Of a stretch of DNA of 64,000 bases, positions 17,046 to 25,415 are shown in pieces. The notes under the pieces were generated by a model. It searched no databases, had not been told where the DNA came from, and saw only the letters and a program-made list of their open reading frames with translations. The position numbers were made by a program, and so were the translations under genes. Numbering within the stretch: the first letter of the stretch is position 1; every line of letters starts with the position of its first letter. This DNA comes from CAUVKI01 sp963552605 (GTDB lineage: Bacteria > Bacillota > Clostridia > Tissierellales > Peptoniphilaceae): the NCBI GenBank assembly GCA_963552605.1, contig CAUVKI010000006.1:8993-72992 (forward strand). The letters run 5' to 3'.

Positions 17046-17996
17046 GTGGTTTTATATTTTGTGGCATCTTTTTTGATTGCGGCGGCGATAGGACCGCTTG
17101 TTATAAAAAATGTTAAGCTTTTGGGAATAAGACAAACCGAAAGGGGAGTGGGAGCTGTCACGCATTTGGAAAAACAGGGCACACCGCTTATGGGCGGTTT
17201 TATTTTTCTGTTTCCCGTTGTTTTTCTCTCTCTGATTTTCATTTTGGTTGATAAAAGTGAGTCGCATTTTGTGGTTTGCTTTCTCCTGTTAAGTATGCTT
17301 GCTTTTTCCTTGGTGGGATTTTTCGATGACTATATAAAAGCAAAGGCTTTAAGGAATTTGGGGCTTACCGAAAAGCAAAAACTTTTTTTGCAGTTTCTTA
17401 TAGCTTTCGTTATGGCAGGAGTTTTCTTTTTGAAAAGAGGCTCTTCGTTGCTTATTCCTTTTATGAATAAGGAAATTTCATTCGGTCTTTTCTACATTCC
17501 CTTTATGATGTTTGTGATTGTCGGCACGGTGAACAGCGTAAACCTGTTGGACGGAATGGACGGGTTGGCGGCAATTGTAACCGTTCTTTATTTTTTGTTT
17601 TACCTGTTTTTGGGAAATTCGTGGAACTCGCCTCAAACTGCATTTTTCGCATTGATAACCATAGGAGGGGAGCTCGGGTTTTTAATCTATAATAAGCACC
17701 CCGCCAAGATATTTATGGGGGATACCGGTGCAATGGCTTTAGGGGGAATAGTTGCAGGACTTTCAGTAGTCACGGAAACGGCTCTGCACATTCCCGTCGT
17801 GGGATTTATCTTTTTACTTGAGGCGTTATCCGTAATGATACAGGTGGGCTGGTATAAAAAAACCAAGAAACGCATTTTTCTGATGGCTCCGATTCACTAC
17901 CATTTTGAGAAGCTGGGACTTAAAGAAACCTCCGTGGTGGCTCTTTTCGGAGCCGTGCAGCTCATTTTGAGCATTATCGGGATTTTTGGACTCTAG
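17046..17996 (+). CDS. mraY: MraY, phospho-MurNAc-pentapeptide translocase
   Basis: MraY transfers phospho-MurNAc-pentapeptide to undecaprenyl phosphate, forming lipid I in the membrane. The 316-residue product has about ten hydrophobic segments, the conserved MGGFIFL near residue 47, GFFDDYIKAK near 88, NSVNLLDGMDGLA near 165, FMGDTGAMALGG near 220 and APIHYHFEKLG near 280. The start is GTG, with a GGAGGGGGG ribosome site close upstream. The murF gene that often precedes mraY is missing from this cluster. Confidence 0.93.
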   Translation: MVLYFVASFLIAAAIGPLVIKNVKLLGIRQTERGVGAVTHLEKQGTPLMGGFIFLFPVVFLSLIFILVDKSESHFVVCFLLLSMLAFSLVGFFDDYIKAKALRNLGLTEKQKLFLQFLIAFVMAGVFFLKRGSSLLIPFMNKEISFGLFYIPFMMFVIVGTVNSVNLLDGMDGLAAIVTVLYFLFYLFLGNSWNSPQTAFFALITIGGELGFLIYNKHPAKIFMGDTGAMALGGIVAGLSVVTETALHIPVVGFIFLLEALSVMIQVGWYKKTKKRIFLMAPIHYHFEKLGLKETSVVALFGAVQLILSIIGIFGL

Positions 17997-18009
17997 GAGA
18001 GGTTTTTTT

Positions 18010-18441
18010 ATGAACTTTGTCGGTGAAGTCAACGGAGTTAAATTTTATGAAGATTTTCTTTCGAAATCGCCTAAAGAAAGTGCAAAGAGTTTTTTGTTGC
18101 TTGATGAGCCGATAGTCTGGATTGCGGGGGGAGATGAAACCGAGGAGGATTTTTCGGAAATTTTCGATCTCTTTTTTGATAAACTCTATCTTTTGGTTTT
18201 AATAGGAGAGGCAAGCAATAAGATAAGAAGCGAGGCTTTAAGAAAGAGTTTTTCAAATGTTTATTCCTCCAAGGGAATTGAAGAAGCGACGGAATATTCC
18301 TACCTTTGCTCCGAGAAGGGAACCAATGTTTTATTTTCCCCCGCATGTCCCTCAGTAGAAAAAAGTTGGGAAGCATTGTATGCAGAAAAGGTGGGAGTGC
18401 TCGGAAAGCTTGAAGATGAAAAAAGAAAATCTCAGGAATAG
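18010..18441 (+). CDS. Stand-alone MurD C-terminal domain (Mur ligase C-like)
   Basis: The 143-residue protein sits exactly where murD normally lies, between mraY and ftsW, but matches only the last third of MurD. FVGEVNGVKFYEDFLSKSP corresponds to the EVNGVKFINDSKATNP region at the start of the MurD C-terminal domain. EPIVWIAGGDETEEDFSE corresponds to the IAGG strand, LVLIGEASNKIR to the LIGE strand and FSPACPSVEKSW to the LSPACASFD loop. The N-terminal UDP-MurNAc-L-Ala domain and the central ATPase domain (GTNGKTT) are absent. The catalytic-domain residues that remain are altered (SKSP for SKAT). The ATG at 18010 has AGGAGAGG eight bases upstream, so it looks expressed. It is either a remnant or a domain with a new role. 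Confidence 0.75.
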   Translation: MNFVGEVNGVKFYEDFLSKSPKESAKSFLLLDEPIVWIAGGDETEEDFSEIFDLFFDKLYLLVLIGEASNKIRSEALRKSFSNVYSSKGIEEATEYSYLCSEKGTNVLFSPACPSVEKSWEALYAEKVGVLGKLEDEKRKSQE

Positions 18442-19633
18442 ATCTTTAGGCAAAAAGAAAGCAAAAAAAATAGATACAGTCGAAAGGAAATCTCCCGCTC
18501 TGAAAAGAAAAAAACTTAAAAAATCCGAAGCCTATGTCCTTCATAAGCCGGATTTCATACTGTTTTTTTGCGTGGTGCTTTTGCTTATTCTGGGAGCGCT
18601 TATGGTTTATAGCGCGACTTGGCCCGAATCTCTTAAAGAATACGGCAATGCCAATACAATGGCGTTAAATCAGCTCAAGGCAATGGCTATCGGTTTTTTG
18701 GTAATGCTTCTTGCGTATATAATTCCCATAGGATTTTATGGTCAGCCTTTTGTTTCATTTCTTATATTTGCATTTGCGATTGCGCTCAATCTTTTGACCA
18801 AAACCGGTTTGGGAGTTGAGCATAACGGGGCTAAGAGATGGCTTATTATTTTGGGGCAGGAATTTATGCCGTCGGACATTATGAAAATTGCAGGGATTAT
18901 AGCTATGTCCGCATTTATCGCTTTTTATAAAGACAAGCTCAAACCTATTTTCGGAAACTTGGGAATGATTTTAATTTTGGCAATCGCCGTTGTTGTAGTC
19001 TACATACAGAAAGACTTAGGCACTTCCGCGGTGCTTGCGGCGGTGCTTGCAGTTTTGGCGTTTTTGGGGGGATTAAGCCTGATTATGGTAGTAATCGGAG
19101 GTTCAGGCGCAGCTTTTCTTGCAACAAAGGCGTTGAGTTCCGAGTCGTTCCGTATGGCAAGGCTTTCGGCTTTTAAAGATCCCTTTCAGGATAAGTTGGG
19201 AACGGGACTTCAGGCGGTGCAGTCTCTTTATGCTCTTGGTTCGGGAGGAATTTTCGGAAAAGGCGTGGGTAGGAGCGTACAAAAATATTTCTATCTCCCG
19301 TTTAGCTTTAATGACTTTATTTTCTCCATAATGGGAGAGGAATTGGGATTTATAGGTGCTTCCTTTTATCTTCTGGTGCTTTTAATTTTTGTATTCAGGG
19401 GACTATGGATAGCTAAAAATGTGCGGGCGAAATTTCAAAAAAGCATTGCAATAGGAATAGTTATGACGGTAGCCATACAATCTGTGGTACACATCTTGGT
19501 TGCATTGAGTGCGCTCCCGACAAAGGGAATAAGCCTTCCTTTTATCTCCCAAGGAGGTACTTCATTGGTGCTCTTTATGGGAATGGCGGGGATTCTTTTT
19601 CAGATTTCGAGAATGACGGAGTTTAAACAATGA
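18416..19633 (+). CDS. ftsW: FtsW/RodA-type peptidoglycan glycosyltransferase (SEDS)
   Basis: FtsW polymerises lipid II at the septum together with the class B PBP. The protein has a long basic N-terminal tail, then about ten membrane segments from residue 47. Conserved SEDS blocks are GALMVYSATWPES near 56, VEHNGAKRWLIILGQ near 130, YIQKDLGTSAV near 195, DFIFSIMGEELG near 297 and LPFISQGGTSL near 370. The start is uncertain: ATG 18416 follows GGAAAG, while ATG 18380 would add 12 residues. In either case it begins inside the MurD-C gene, so the two are coupled. It overlaps murG by four bases. Confidence 0.92.
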   Translation: MKKENLRNRSLGKKKAKKIDTVERKSPALKRKKLKKSEAYVLHKPDFILFFCVVLLLILGALMVYSATWPESLKEYGNANTMALNQLKAMAIGFLVMLLAYIIPIGFYGQPFVSFLIFAFAIALNLLTKTGLGVEHNGAKRWLIILGQEFMPSDIMKIAGIIAMSAFIAFYKDKLKPIFGNLGMILILAIAVVVVYIQKDLGTSAVLAAVLAVLAFLGGLSLIMVVIGGSGAAFLATKALSSESFRMARLSAFKDPFQDKLGTGLQAVQSLYALGSGGIFGKGVGRSVQKYFYLPFSFNDFIFSIMGEELGFIGASFYLLVLLIFVFRGLWIAKNVRAKFQKSIAIGIVMTVAIQSVVHILVALSALPTKGISLPFISQGGTSLVLFMGMAGILFQISRMTEFKQ

Positions 19634-20697
19634 AAGTGATAATCAGCGGAGGAGGTACGGGAGGGCATATTTATCCTGCGCTCTCCATCTGTCGTGCACT
19701 TAAGGAAAGAGAAGCCGCCGAAGTGTTGTATGTCGGAAAAAAGGACAGCTTGGAGGAAGAGCTCGCCAAAAAAGCGGGGATTGATTTCGCCTCGGTGGAG
19801 TCCGCAGGATTTCCGAGGAAAGTGGGAATTAAGATGATTAAAGCCCTCTTCGTGCTTTTTAAAGGTATTTTAAGCTCGTTTTCAATTCTCAAAAAATTTT
19901 CTCCGGATATAGTGATGGGCACGGGAGGATTTGTTTCTGTTCCCATTGTGTTCTCCGCACAACTTAAAAAAATTCCTACGGCAGTTCACGAAGCGAATGG
20001 CGTTGCAGGGCTTGCAAATAAGTTGCTTGCAAAGAGGGCTAAACTTATTTTTCTGACTTTGAAAGAAACTAAAATAAGTACCAAGGGGAGGATAGTTTTC
20101 TCGGGAAATCCCGTGAGGGACGAGTTTTTAAAACCGCTAAAGGTTCAGGAAAAAAACAAAAATTTCGTGTTGTCGTTCGGAGGGAGCGGAGGACAAAAGG
20201 GACTTAATGATTCTCTCTCCGATATAATAAAAGGAGATCTGCTGGATGACGATACGGAACTTATTCATATCACCGGCAGACGTTTTTATAAGTCTTTTTT
20301 GGAGGGCTTGGGGGATTATCGCACGGATAAGTATAAGGTGCTTGAATATTCGGATGATATTGCAAATCTTATGAGAGTTTCCGATATAATTATCGGAAGT
20401 AGCGGAATGATGACCATTACGGAGATTACCGCCTCGGGAAAACCGAGCATACTTATTCCCAAACCTTACACTACGGAAAATCATCAGGAGTTTAACGCCC
20501 GTGCATTGGAGAAAGCGGGAGCGAGCGTTGTTTTTTTGGAGAGGGATTTGAATGCCGAAGTTCTTTCAAAATGCCTTAGAGAACTGTTGGCGGATAAGGA
20601 TAAACTCTCCGAAATGGGAGCAAACAGCAAAAAATTATTTAAAGAAAATTCCGACGCTATTATATGCGATGAATTAAAGTCGCTTATTACTAAATAA
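19630..20697 (+). CDS. murG: MurG, lipid II-forming GlcNAc transferase
   Basis: MurG adds GlcNAc to lipid I on the cytoplasmic face of the membrane. The 355-residue protein has GGTGGHIYPALSI at the N-terminus, MGTGGFVSVP near 96, SFGGSGGQKGLNDS near 185, GSSGMMTITEITASGKPSI near 257 and TENHQEFNARAL near 283. The usual HEQN motif reads HEANG here (about residue 119), a substitution of Gln by Ala in a conserved motif that deserves a check. It overlaps ftsW by four bases. Confidence 0.93.
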   Translation: MKVIISGGGTGGHIYPALSICRALKEREAAEVLYVGKKDSLEEELAKKAGIDFASVESAGFPRKVGIKMIKALFVLFKGILSSFSILKKFSPDIVMGTGGFVSVPIVFSAQLKKIPTAVHEANGVAGLANKLLAKRAKLIFLTLKETKISTKGRIVFSGNPVRDEFLKPLKVQEKNKNFVLSFGGSGGQKGLNDSLSDIIKGDLLDDDTELIHITGRRFYKSFLEGLGDYRTDKYKVLEYSDDIANLMRVSDIIIGSSGMMTITEITASGKPSILIPKPYTTENHQEFNARALEKAGASVVFLERDLNAEVLSKCLRELLADKDKLSEMGANSKKLFKENSDAIICDELKSLITK

Positions 20698-20712
20698 CTT
20701 AGGAGCAAATAA

Positions 20713-21480
20713 ATGGAAACCGGACGCACAAGGAGAAGAAAAAAAAGAAGAAGAAGGCTTAACCTCAGGGGTAAGTTTTTGCTTTTTTTCGTTGAGCTTT
20801 GTGTGATTTTTGTGTTGCTGAGATTTTCCGTTCTCCTTGAAATCAAGGAAATTATGGTTGAGGGAGCAATCGAAACCGATTCCTCCGAGATAGTTGAACT
20901 TTCCAAGGTCAAATTGGGAGAAAATCTTTTTTCAATAAACAGGTCGGACATAAGAAAGAAAGTCCTTAAAAATCCGATGATTAAAAATGTGTTTGTGGAA
21001 AAAAAATATTTGGATAAGCTGAAAATAGTCGTGGAAGAAAAAGTGCCGGCTGCAAAAACCGCCTATAACGGAAAGATTTTTGTGATAAATTCGGAGCTTG
21101 AGGTGCTTGCTTCAAAAAATGTGAAATCAAAAACGATTGTTCTCAGGGGCTTTTTGAAAAAAGATCCCGGTGGAAAATTATTTTCCCCCGAGGAAGAAAA
21201 AGAGCCGACCGGGGTTTTTCTAAAAAAACTGCTTTCCACTTTTTCTTACAAGGAATTAAAGCATGCAAGCCTTTTGGGAGATAATATTTCTTTAGGACTT
21301 ACAAACGGAATAGGGGTTTTTTTCGGAAGTTCCGTAAACAGTGAATATAAGCTTGAGTTGCTTAAAGAGATACTTTCTGATATTGAGCAGAAAAAAATCA
21401 GGGTGAAGATGATAGATATGACAAAGGGTAAGTATCCTGTGTTGATTTTGAATGAGGGAGAAAGCGAAAATGAACAGTAA
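20713..21480 (+). CDS. ftsQ: FtsQ/DivIB-like division protein
   Basis: The 255-residue bitopic protein has an arginine/lysine-rich cytoplasmic tail, one transmembrane helix at about residues 22-40, then a POTRA-type region (LEIKEIMVEGAIETDSSEIV near 43; GENLFSINRSDIRKKVLKNP near 73) and a FtsQ-type beta domain. It would scaffold FtsL and the FtsW/PBP pair at the septum. The neighbouring gene starts within its last codons. Confidence 0.88.
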   Translation: METGRTRRRKKRRRRLNLRGKFLLFFVELCVIFVLLRFSVLLEIKEIMVEGAIETDSSEIVELSKVKLGENLFSINRSDIRKKVLKNPMIKNVFVEKKYLDKLKIVVEEKVPAAKTAYNGKIFVINSELEVLASKNVKSKTIVLRGFLKKDPGGKLFSPEEEKEPTGVFLKKLLSTFSYKELKHASLLGDNISLGLTNGIGVFFGSSVNSEYKLELLKEILSDIEQKKIRVKMIDMTKGKYPVLILNEGESENEQ

Positions 21481-22204
21481 AAAACGGGTGGAGCAAGTAT
21501 ATTTTGCCGCAGTGTCCTTTGCGCTGGGGCTTATTTTGTCTTTGACATATAAGACGGCAAAAAATTCCCTTGCAAACGGACAGCTTTCTTCCCAATATTC
21601 ACAGCAGCTTACTCTTGAGCTTAAACAGTCAAAGCAGCTCAATGAAGATTTGAAAGCTCAAGCTGACGAATTGGAAGCGAGGGTTTCGGAATATGAAAAA
21701 AATGCTTCCTCAAATGATACTTATGTGAATGCGTTGTTTGAAAATGCAAAGCTTTATCGTGCGCTTGCGGGCTATACGGATATGGAGGGGCAGGGGCTTA
21801 CAATAGAGATTACCGAATCAAAGGTTTTGATAGATAAGGGATTGGCTTTGGGAATGCAGTCGGATACGGATCTTTTGTTATATTTAAGATCCACCCTCAA
21901 TGCGGCGGGGGCGGAGGCGATCTCGATGAATGATTTAAGACTTACCGCAAGAAGTGAGATAGAGAGGGCGGGAGATCATGTCGTGATAAACGGAGTGGCG
22001 ACGAATACCCCGATTGTTGTGAAAGTTATAGGAAATTCCGATGTCCTATACTCGGCTTTACATATTCCCAACGGAATGGTGGATAGGATAAGAAAGGCTA
22101 ATTATAATGTGAATATCATAAAAGAAAAATCCGTTACGGTCCCTAAGAGCAGACAGCCCAATAATTTTATATACGGTGTGTCCGCCGGCGAAACAAAGGA
22201 ATAG
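21470..22204 (+). CDS. DUF881-family membrane-anchored protein, first copy
   Basis: The 244-residue protein has one N-terminal transmembrane helix (about residues 9-27), a coiled coil (about 40-78) and the DUF881 core (GQGLTIEITESK near 106; LLLYLRSTLNAAGAEAISMND near 137; NTPIVVKVIGNSDVLYSAL near 185). DUF881 proteins cluster with division genes in Clostridia and Actinobacteria and their role is unknown; they resemble the extracytoplasmic part of division scaffolds. The ATG at 21470, with GAGGGAG nine bases upstream, is preferred over 21452. It overlaps the end of ftsQ. Confidence 0.85.
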   Translation: MNSKKRVEQVYFAAVSFALGLILSLTYKTAKNSLANGQLSSQYSQQLTLELKQSKQLNEDLKAQADELEARVSEYEKNASSNDTYVNALFENAKLYRALAGYTDMEGQGLTIEITESKVLIDKGLALGMQSDTDLLLYLRSTLNAAGAEAISMNDLRLTARSEIERAGDHVVINGVATNTPIVVKVIGNSDVLYSALHIPNGMVDRIRKANYNVNIIKEKSVTVPKSRQPNNFIYGVSAGETKE

Positions 22205-22206
22205 TT

Positions 22207-22923
22207 ATGAAAAAAATCAGCGTTTTGCTCATTGTGAGTTTTACCGCCCTTTTTTTCTTTTTGATTGTAATTCAGGTTAAGAGCAATCCCTCCCAGTATC
22301 AGTTTATCAGCTATAAAAGTATCCAGGCGTTAAAGGCGCAGCTTAGTGCCGTAAAAGATGAGAACGAAAGAATAATGCTGCAAAACAGGGAAAAGGAAGA
22401 AGTTATAAAGAAACTTCAGGGGTATAACAAAGACGCTCTGATAGAGGAATATAAATCGGAAATTCTAAAGCATAAGTTTGAAATCGGAATGGTGGAGATA
22501 AAGGGAGAGGGAGTTACAATAACTATGAATGATCTTCATCGTCTGACACCCTCCGCAAGGGACATAAATTTCGATATTATTCACGATATAGATATCCTTA
22601 TAATTTTGAACGACCTTAATGTTGCCGGAGCGGAAGCGGTTTCCATAAACGGTGAAAGATTGATTTCTTCGACCGAGGTTATATGCGGAGGTCCCATTAT
22701 GATTGTGAACCGTGAGAGAATGGCAGCCCCCTATATTCTAAAGGCTATAGGAGATAAAGAGAGACTTTATGCCGCACTTACAGCTCCTAATACTTACGGG
22801 AGCATTTTGATTGAGGACGGTTTGGGGTTTGAGGTTGAAAAGAAAGATGAAATCACAATTCCCGCATATAGGGGAGAGCGGACATTGAAGTACGGCAGTA
22901 CACCAAAGGAGGTTGAAGAATGA
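22207..22923 (+). CDS. DUF881-family membrane-anchored protein, second copy
   Basis: The 238-residue paralogue of the preceding gene has the same layout: an N-terminal transmembrane helix (about residues 5-23), a coiled coil (about 40-72) and a DUF881 core (GEGVTITMND near 99; ILIILNDLNVAGAEAVSING near 129; GPIMIVNRER near 160). It starts two bases after its sister's stop and ends overlapping sbp by four bases. A tandem DUF881 pair followed by a small basic membrane protein is a recurring arrangement ahead of ftsZ in this group. Confidence 0.85.
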   Translation: MKKISVLLIVSFTALFFFLIVIQVKSNPSQYQFISYKSIQALKAQLSAVKDENERIMLQNREKEEVIKKLQGYNKDALIEEYKSEILKHKFEIGMVEIKGEGVTITMNDLHRLTPSARDINFDIIHDIDILIILNDLNVAGAEAVSINGERLISSTEVICGGPIMIVNRERMAAPYILKAIGDKERLYAALTAPNTYGSILIEDGLGFEVEKKDEITIPAYRGERTLKYGSTPKEVEE

Positions 22924-23300
22924 TAATAGTATTGGGAGTGGCATTGGGGCTTCTTGCAGGAATATTGATTCCCTATACTTATAATCCTCAGTATTCATTA
23001 TACATTACCATTGCGATTTTAGCTTGTTTGGATTCGCTTCTCGGAGGAGTGAGAGCTATATTGAGCGGAGATTTTGACAATGCCGTTTTTATTTCGGGAT
23101 TTTTTATGAATGCTATTTTTGCAGGCTTTTTTGCTTTTTTGGGAGATAAATTGGGAGTGCCTCTCTATTACGCACCGATTGTTACTTTTGGGGGGCGTAT
23201 GTTCGATAATTTTGCAAAAATAAGAAGAATATTTATAAAAAAGTTAAGACCCGTTCGAACTGCAAAAAAAGATTTGAATAATAGTAAACAAATGATATAA
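22920..23300 (+). CDS. sbp: Small basic membrane protein Sbp (DUF1290)
   Basis: The 126-residue protein has three hydrophobic segments (about residues 3-20, 25-45, 60-80) and the DUF1290 pattern LACLDSLLGGVRAILSGDFD near 38 and FGGRMFDNFAKIRR near 91. In Bacillus subtilis sbp lies in the division cluster, and its function is poorly known. Here it overlaps the second DUF881 gene by four bases. The lysine/arginine-rich tail faces the cytoplasm. Confidence 0.82.
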   Translation: MIIVLGVALGLLAGILIPYTYNPQYSLYITIAILACLDSLLGGVRAILSGDFDNAVFISGFFMNAIFAGFFAFLGDKLGVPLYYAPIVTFGGRMFDNFAKIRRIFIKKLRPVRTAKKDLNNSKQMI

Positions 23301-23326
23301 TAAAGGTAGTGGGAGGTAGGACTGCT

Positions 23327-24505
23327 ATGTTGGATTTCGATGTTCAATCAGATCAATTTGCTAAAATAATTATAGTGGGTGTGGGCGGCGGCGGAAGCAA
23401 TGCCGTAAACAGTATGATAGAGCAAGGAATAAAGGGAGTTTCATTTGTTGCTATGAACACCGATGCGCAAGCTCTCGGAAAGTCAAAGGCGGATAAGAGA
23501 ATTAAAATAGGCGACAAACTTACTAAAGGATTGGGAGCCGGAGCAAATCCCGAAATCGGAAGAAAAGCTGCCGAAGAAAGCAGGGCTGAAATATCTCAGG
23601 CTCTTGAGGGAGCGGAGATGGTTTTTATTACCGCAGGAATGGGCGGAGGCACCGGCACGGGGGCAGCTCCCGTTATCGCATCTATAACCAAGGAGATGGG
23701 AGCTTTGACCATAGGGGTGGTCACAAAACCTTTTACCTATGAGGGACTTAAGCGCAAAAGAAATGCGGAGAGCGGTCTTGCAGAATTAAGAAAATATGTT
23801 GACACTTTGATTATAATTCCAAATGATAAACTTCTTACGGATAAAAAAACTCCTTTGCTTGAAGCTTTCGCGCTTGCGGATTCCGTTTTGAAACAGGGAA
23901 TTCAGGGGATAACGGATTTGATTGCAGTTCCCAGCTTGATAAATCTTGATTTTGCGGATGTACGCACCACAATGGAAGGCAAGGGACTTGCACATATGGG
24001 AATAGGGGTTGCGTCGGGAGAAAGCAGGGCGGTGGAGGCTGCAAACAAGGCAATTCATTCGCCGCTTTTAGAAACCTCCATGGAGGGCGCAACTGATGTA
24101 ATACTTAATGTCACAGGAGGGTCGGACATAACGATTAACGAGATAAGCGAAGCGGCGGAGCTGATAAACGAGTTTATGACCGAGGACTCCAATATGATAT
24201 TCGGTGCGGGTATTGATGAAGATCTCGGAGATCAGATTAAGATTACCGTAATAGCGACAGGTTTTGAGTCAAGGACAAAAATACTTCCGGAAATAGAGCC
24301 GATTCCCATTCACAAACCTAAACCTAGAGTGCTTGAAGAAGCTAAACCTGAGCCAATATCCATCGTTCAGCCCCAAAGTGATAATAAATCCAAAAGAGTG
24401 GAGATAAATTTTGGCGGCGAGAGTGAGAGAAGTGAGAATAATGGAGACGGTGAATTGGAAGTTCCCGAATTTTTGCATTTCTTAAATCGTAAAAACAAAA
24501 AATAA
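23327..24505 (+). CDS. ftsZ: FtsZ, tubulin-like cell division GTPase
   Basis: FtsZ polymerises into the Z ring and recruits the septal machinery encoded upstream. The 392-residue protein has GVGGGGSNAVN near 16, NTDAQAL near 45, the GTP-binding signature GMGGGTGTGAAPV near 101, the catalytic NLDFADV near 207 and a variable linker from about 320. The conserved C-terminal peptide VPEFLHFLNRKNKK binds membrane-tethering partners. I choose the ATG at 23327, which follows GGGAGGTAGG. No ftsA follows; other anchors such as SepF must act, and none is encoded here. Confidence 0.95.
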   Translation: MLDFDVQSDQFAKIIIVGVGGGGSNAVNSMIEQGIKGVSFVAMNTDAQALGKSKADKRIKIGDKLTKGLGAGANPEIGRKAAEESRAEISQALEGAEMVFITAGMGGGTGTGAAPVIASITKEMGALTIGVVTKPFTYEGLKRKRNAESGLAELRKYVDTLIIIPNDKLLTDKKTPLLEAFALADSVLKQGIQGITDLIAVPSLINLDFADVRTTMEGKGLAHMGIGVASGESRAVEAANKAIHSPLLETSMEGATDVILNVTGGSDITINEISEAAELINEFMTEDSNMIFGAGIDEDLGDQIKITVIATGFESRTKILPEIEPIPIHKPKPRVLEEAKPEPISIVQPQSDNKSKRVEINFGGESERSENNGDGELEVPEFLHFLNRKNKK

Positions 24506-24516
24506 TTTTAGGAGAT

Positions 24517-24545
24517 GAAAGGTGAGAAGCCTTTCTTTTTTTTTT
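24517..24545 (+). terminator. Terminator after ftsZ
   Basis: GAAAGG-TGAGAAG-CCTTTC followed by ten T residues lies 12 bases after the ftsZ stop and closes the division cluster. Confidence 0.85.
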
Positions 24546-24562
24546 ACGAAATAGAAAGCTAA

Positions 24563-24664
24563 AGAGGACAATCCATATTAAAAATGGGATTGTCGGTTGA
24601 AGATGTGGCGAAGGGTACGAGACTTTCGAGAGAGAAAATAAATGAACTGAGATTATCAATATAA
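24563..24664 (+). pseudogene. C-terminal fossil of an Rpn-family gene
   Basis: In the gap after ftsZ, a frame opening after a stop at 24560 encodes RGQSILKMGLSVEDVAKG then TRLSREKINELRLSI and ends with TAA at 24662-24664. It matches the tail of the intact Rpn protein at 12603 (NMLKEGTPIEAIIRWTGLSRERIDMIKG): hydrophobic pattern, a leucine-serine-arginine turn and spacing agree. The nuclease domain is gone. An ancestral Rpn gene probably stood here. Confidence 0.65.
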
Positions 24665-24667
24665 AGG

Positions 24668-24690
24668 ACGGCCTTCGGGCTGTTTTTTTG
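24668..24690 (+). terminator. UUCG-loop terminator
   Basis: ACGGCC-TTCG-GGCTGT followed by seven T residues, four bases after the Rpn fossil. It probably was that gene's terminator. Confidence 0.75.
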
Positions 24691-24753
24691 TAATTTCTAA
24701 AACGGCAATTTTCACTCTCCCCGATTTTCATTTTTTATAAAATGATTGTTGTG

Positions 24754-24780
24754 TTGACAGGGAGTTTATGATAGTATGGC
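24754..24780 (+). promoter_or_regulatory. Probable promoter of ahpC-ahpF
   Basis: A consensus TTGACA at 24754 is followed after 15 bases by TATGGC; the spacing is short and the -10 weak. No clear PerR-type palindrome was found between here and the ahpC start at 24851. Confidence 0.4.
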
Positions 24781-24850
24781 TCTAGGTATATGTTTGAAAC
24801 GCATTACCTGACGATTGATTTGGAAAAATAAAAATACCAAGGAGGTAGCT

Positions 24851-25414
24851 ATGTCACTTGTAGGAAAGAAAATTGCGGAGTTTAAGGTTAATGCTTATCA
24901 AAATGAAAAGTTTTTCGAGGTAACTCACGAGGATTTCAAAGGGCACTGGAGTTTGCTCGCCTTTTATCCTGCGGACTTTACTTTTGTTTGCCCCACCGAG
25001 CTTGAAAGCTTGCAGGATAATTACGAGGAGTTTAAAAAACTCGGAGTAGAGGTTTATTCCTGCTCCACGGACACACATTTCGTTCACAAAGCGTGGCACG
25101 ACCATTCGGAGGCAATAAAGAGAATTCAATATGTTATGCTTGGAGATCCCGGACAATTCCTATCCCGTGCATTTGATGTGCTTGATGAGGAACAAGGACT
25201 TGCTCAAAGAGCAACGTTCCTCATAGACTCCGAGGGAGTTATACAGGCGGTTGAAATAAACGCTGACGGTATCGGAAGAAACGCGGAAGATTTTGTGGCA
25301 AAGATAAAGGCGGCTCAATATGTTGCAGCTCACCCCGGTCAAGTTTGCCCTGCAAGATGGAGAGATGACGGAGAAACTTTAACACCCGGATTGGATTTGG
25401 TAGGGAAGATCTGA
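24851..25414 (+). CDS. ahpC: AhpC, typical 2-Cys peroxiredoxin
   Basis: AhpC reduces hydrogen peroxide, organic peroxides and peroxynitrite. The 187-residue protein has the peroxidatic cysteine in DFTFVCPTE (Cys47), the resolving cysteine in GQVCPARW (about 166) and the FLIDSEGVIQ strand. The ATG at 24851 follows AAGGAGGT; an upstream in-frame start at 24815 lacks a ribosome site. ahpF starts one base after its stop, the usual reductase-peroxidase pair, which in an anaerobe protects against brief oxygen exposure. Confidence 0.95.
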   Translation: MSLVGKKIAEFKVNAYQNEKFFEVTHEDFKGHWSLLAFYPADFTFVCPTELESLQDNYEEFKKLGVEVYSCSTDTHFVHKAWHDHSEAIKRIQYVMLGDPGQFLSRAFDVLDEEQGLAQRATFLIDSEGVIQAVEINADGIGRNAEDFVAKIKAAQYVAAHPGQVCPARWRDDGETLTPGLDLVGKI

Positions 25415-25415
25415 T

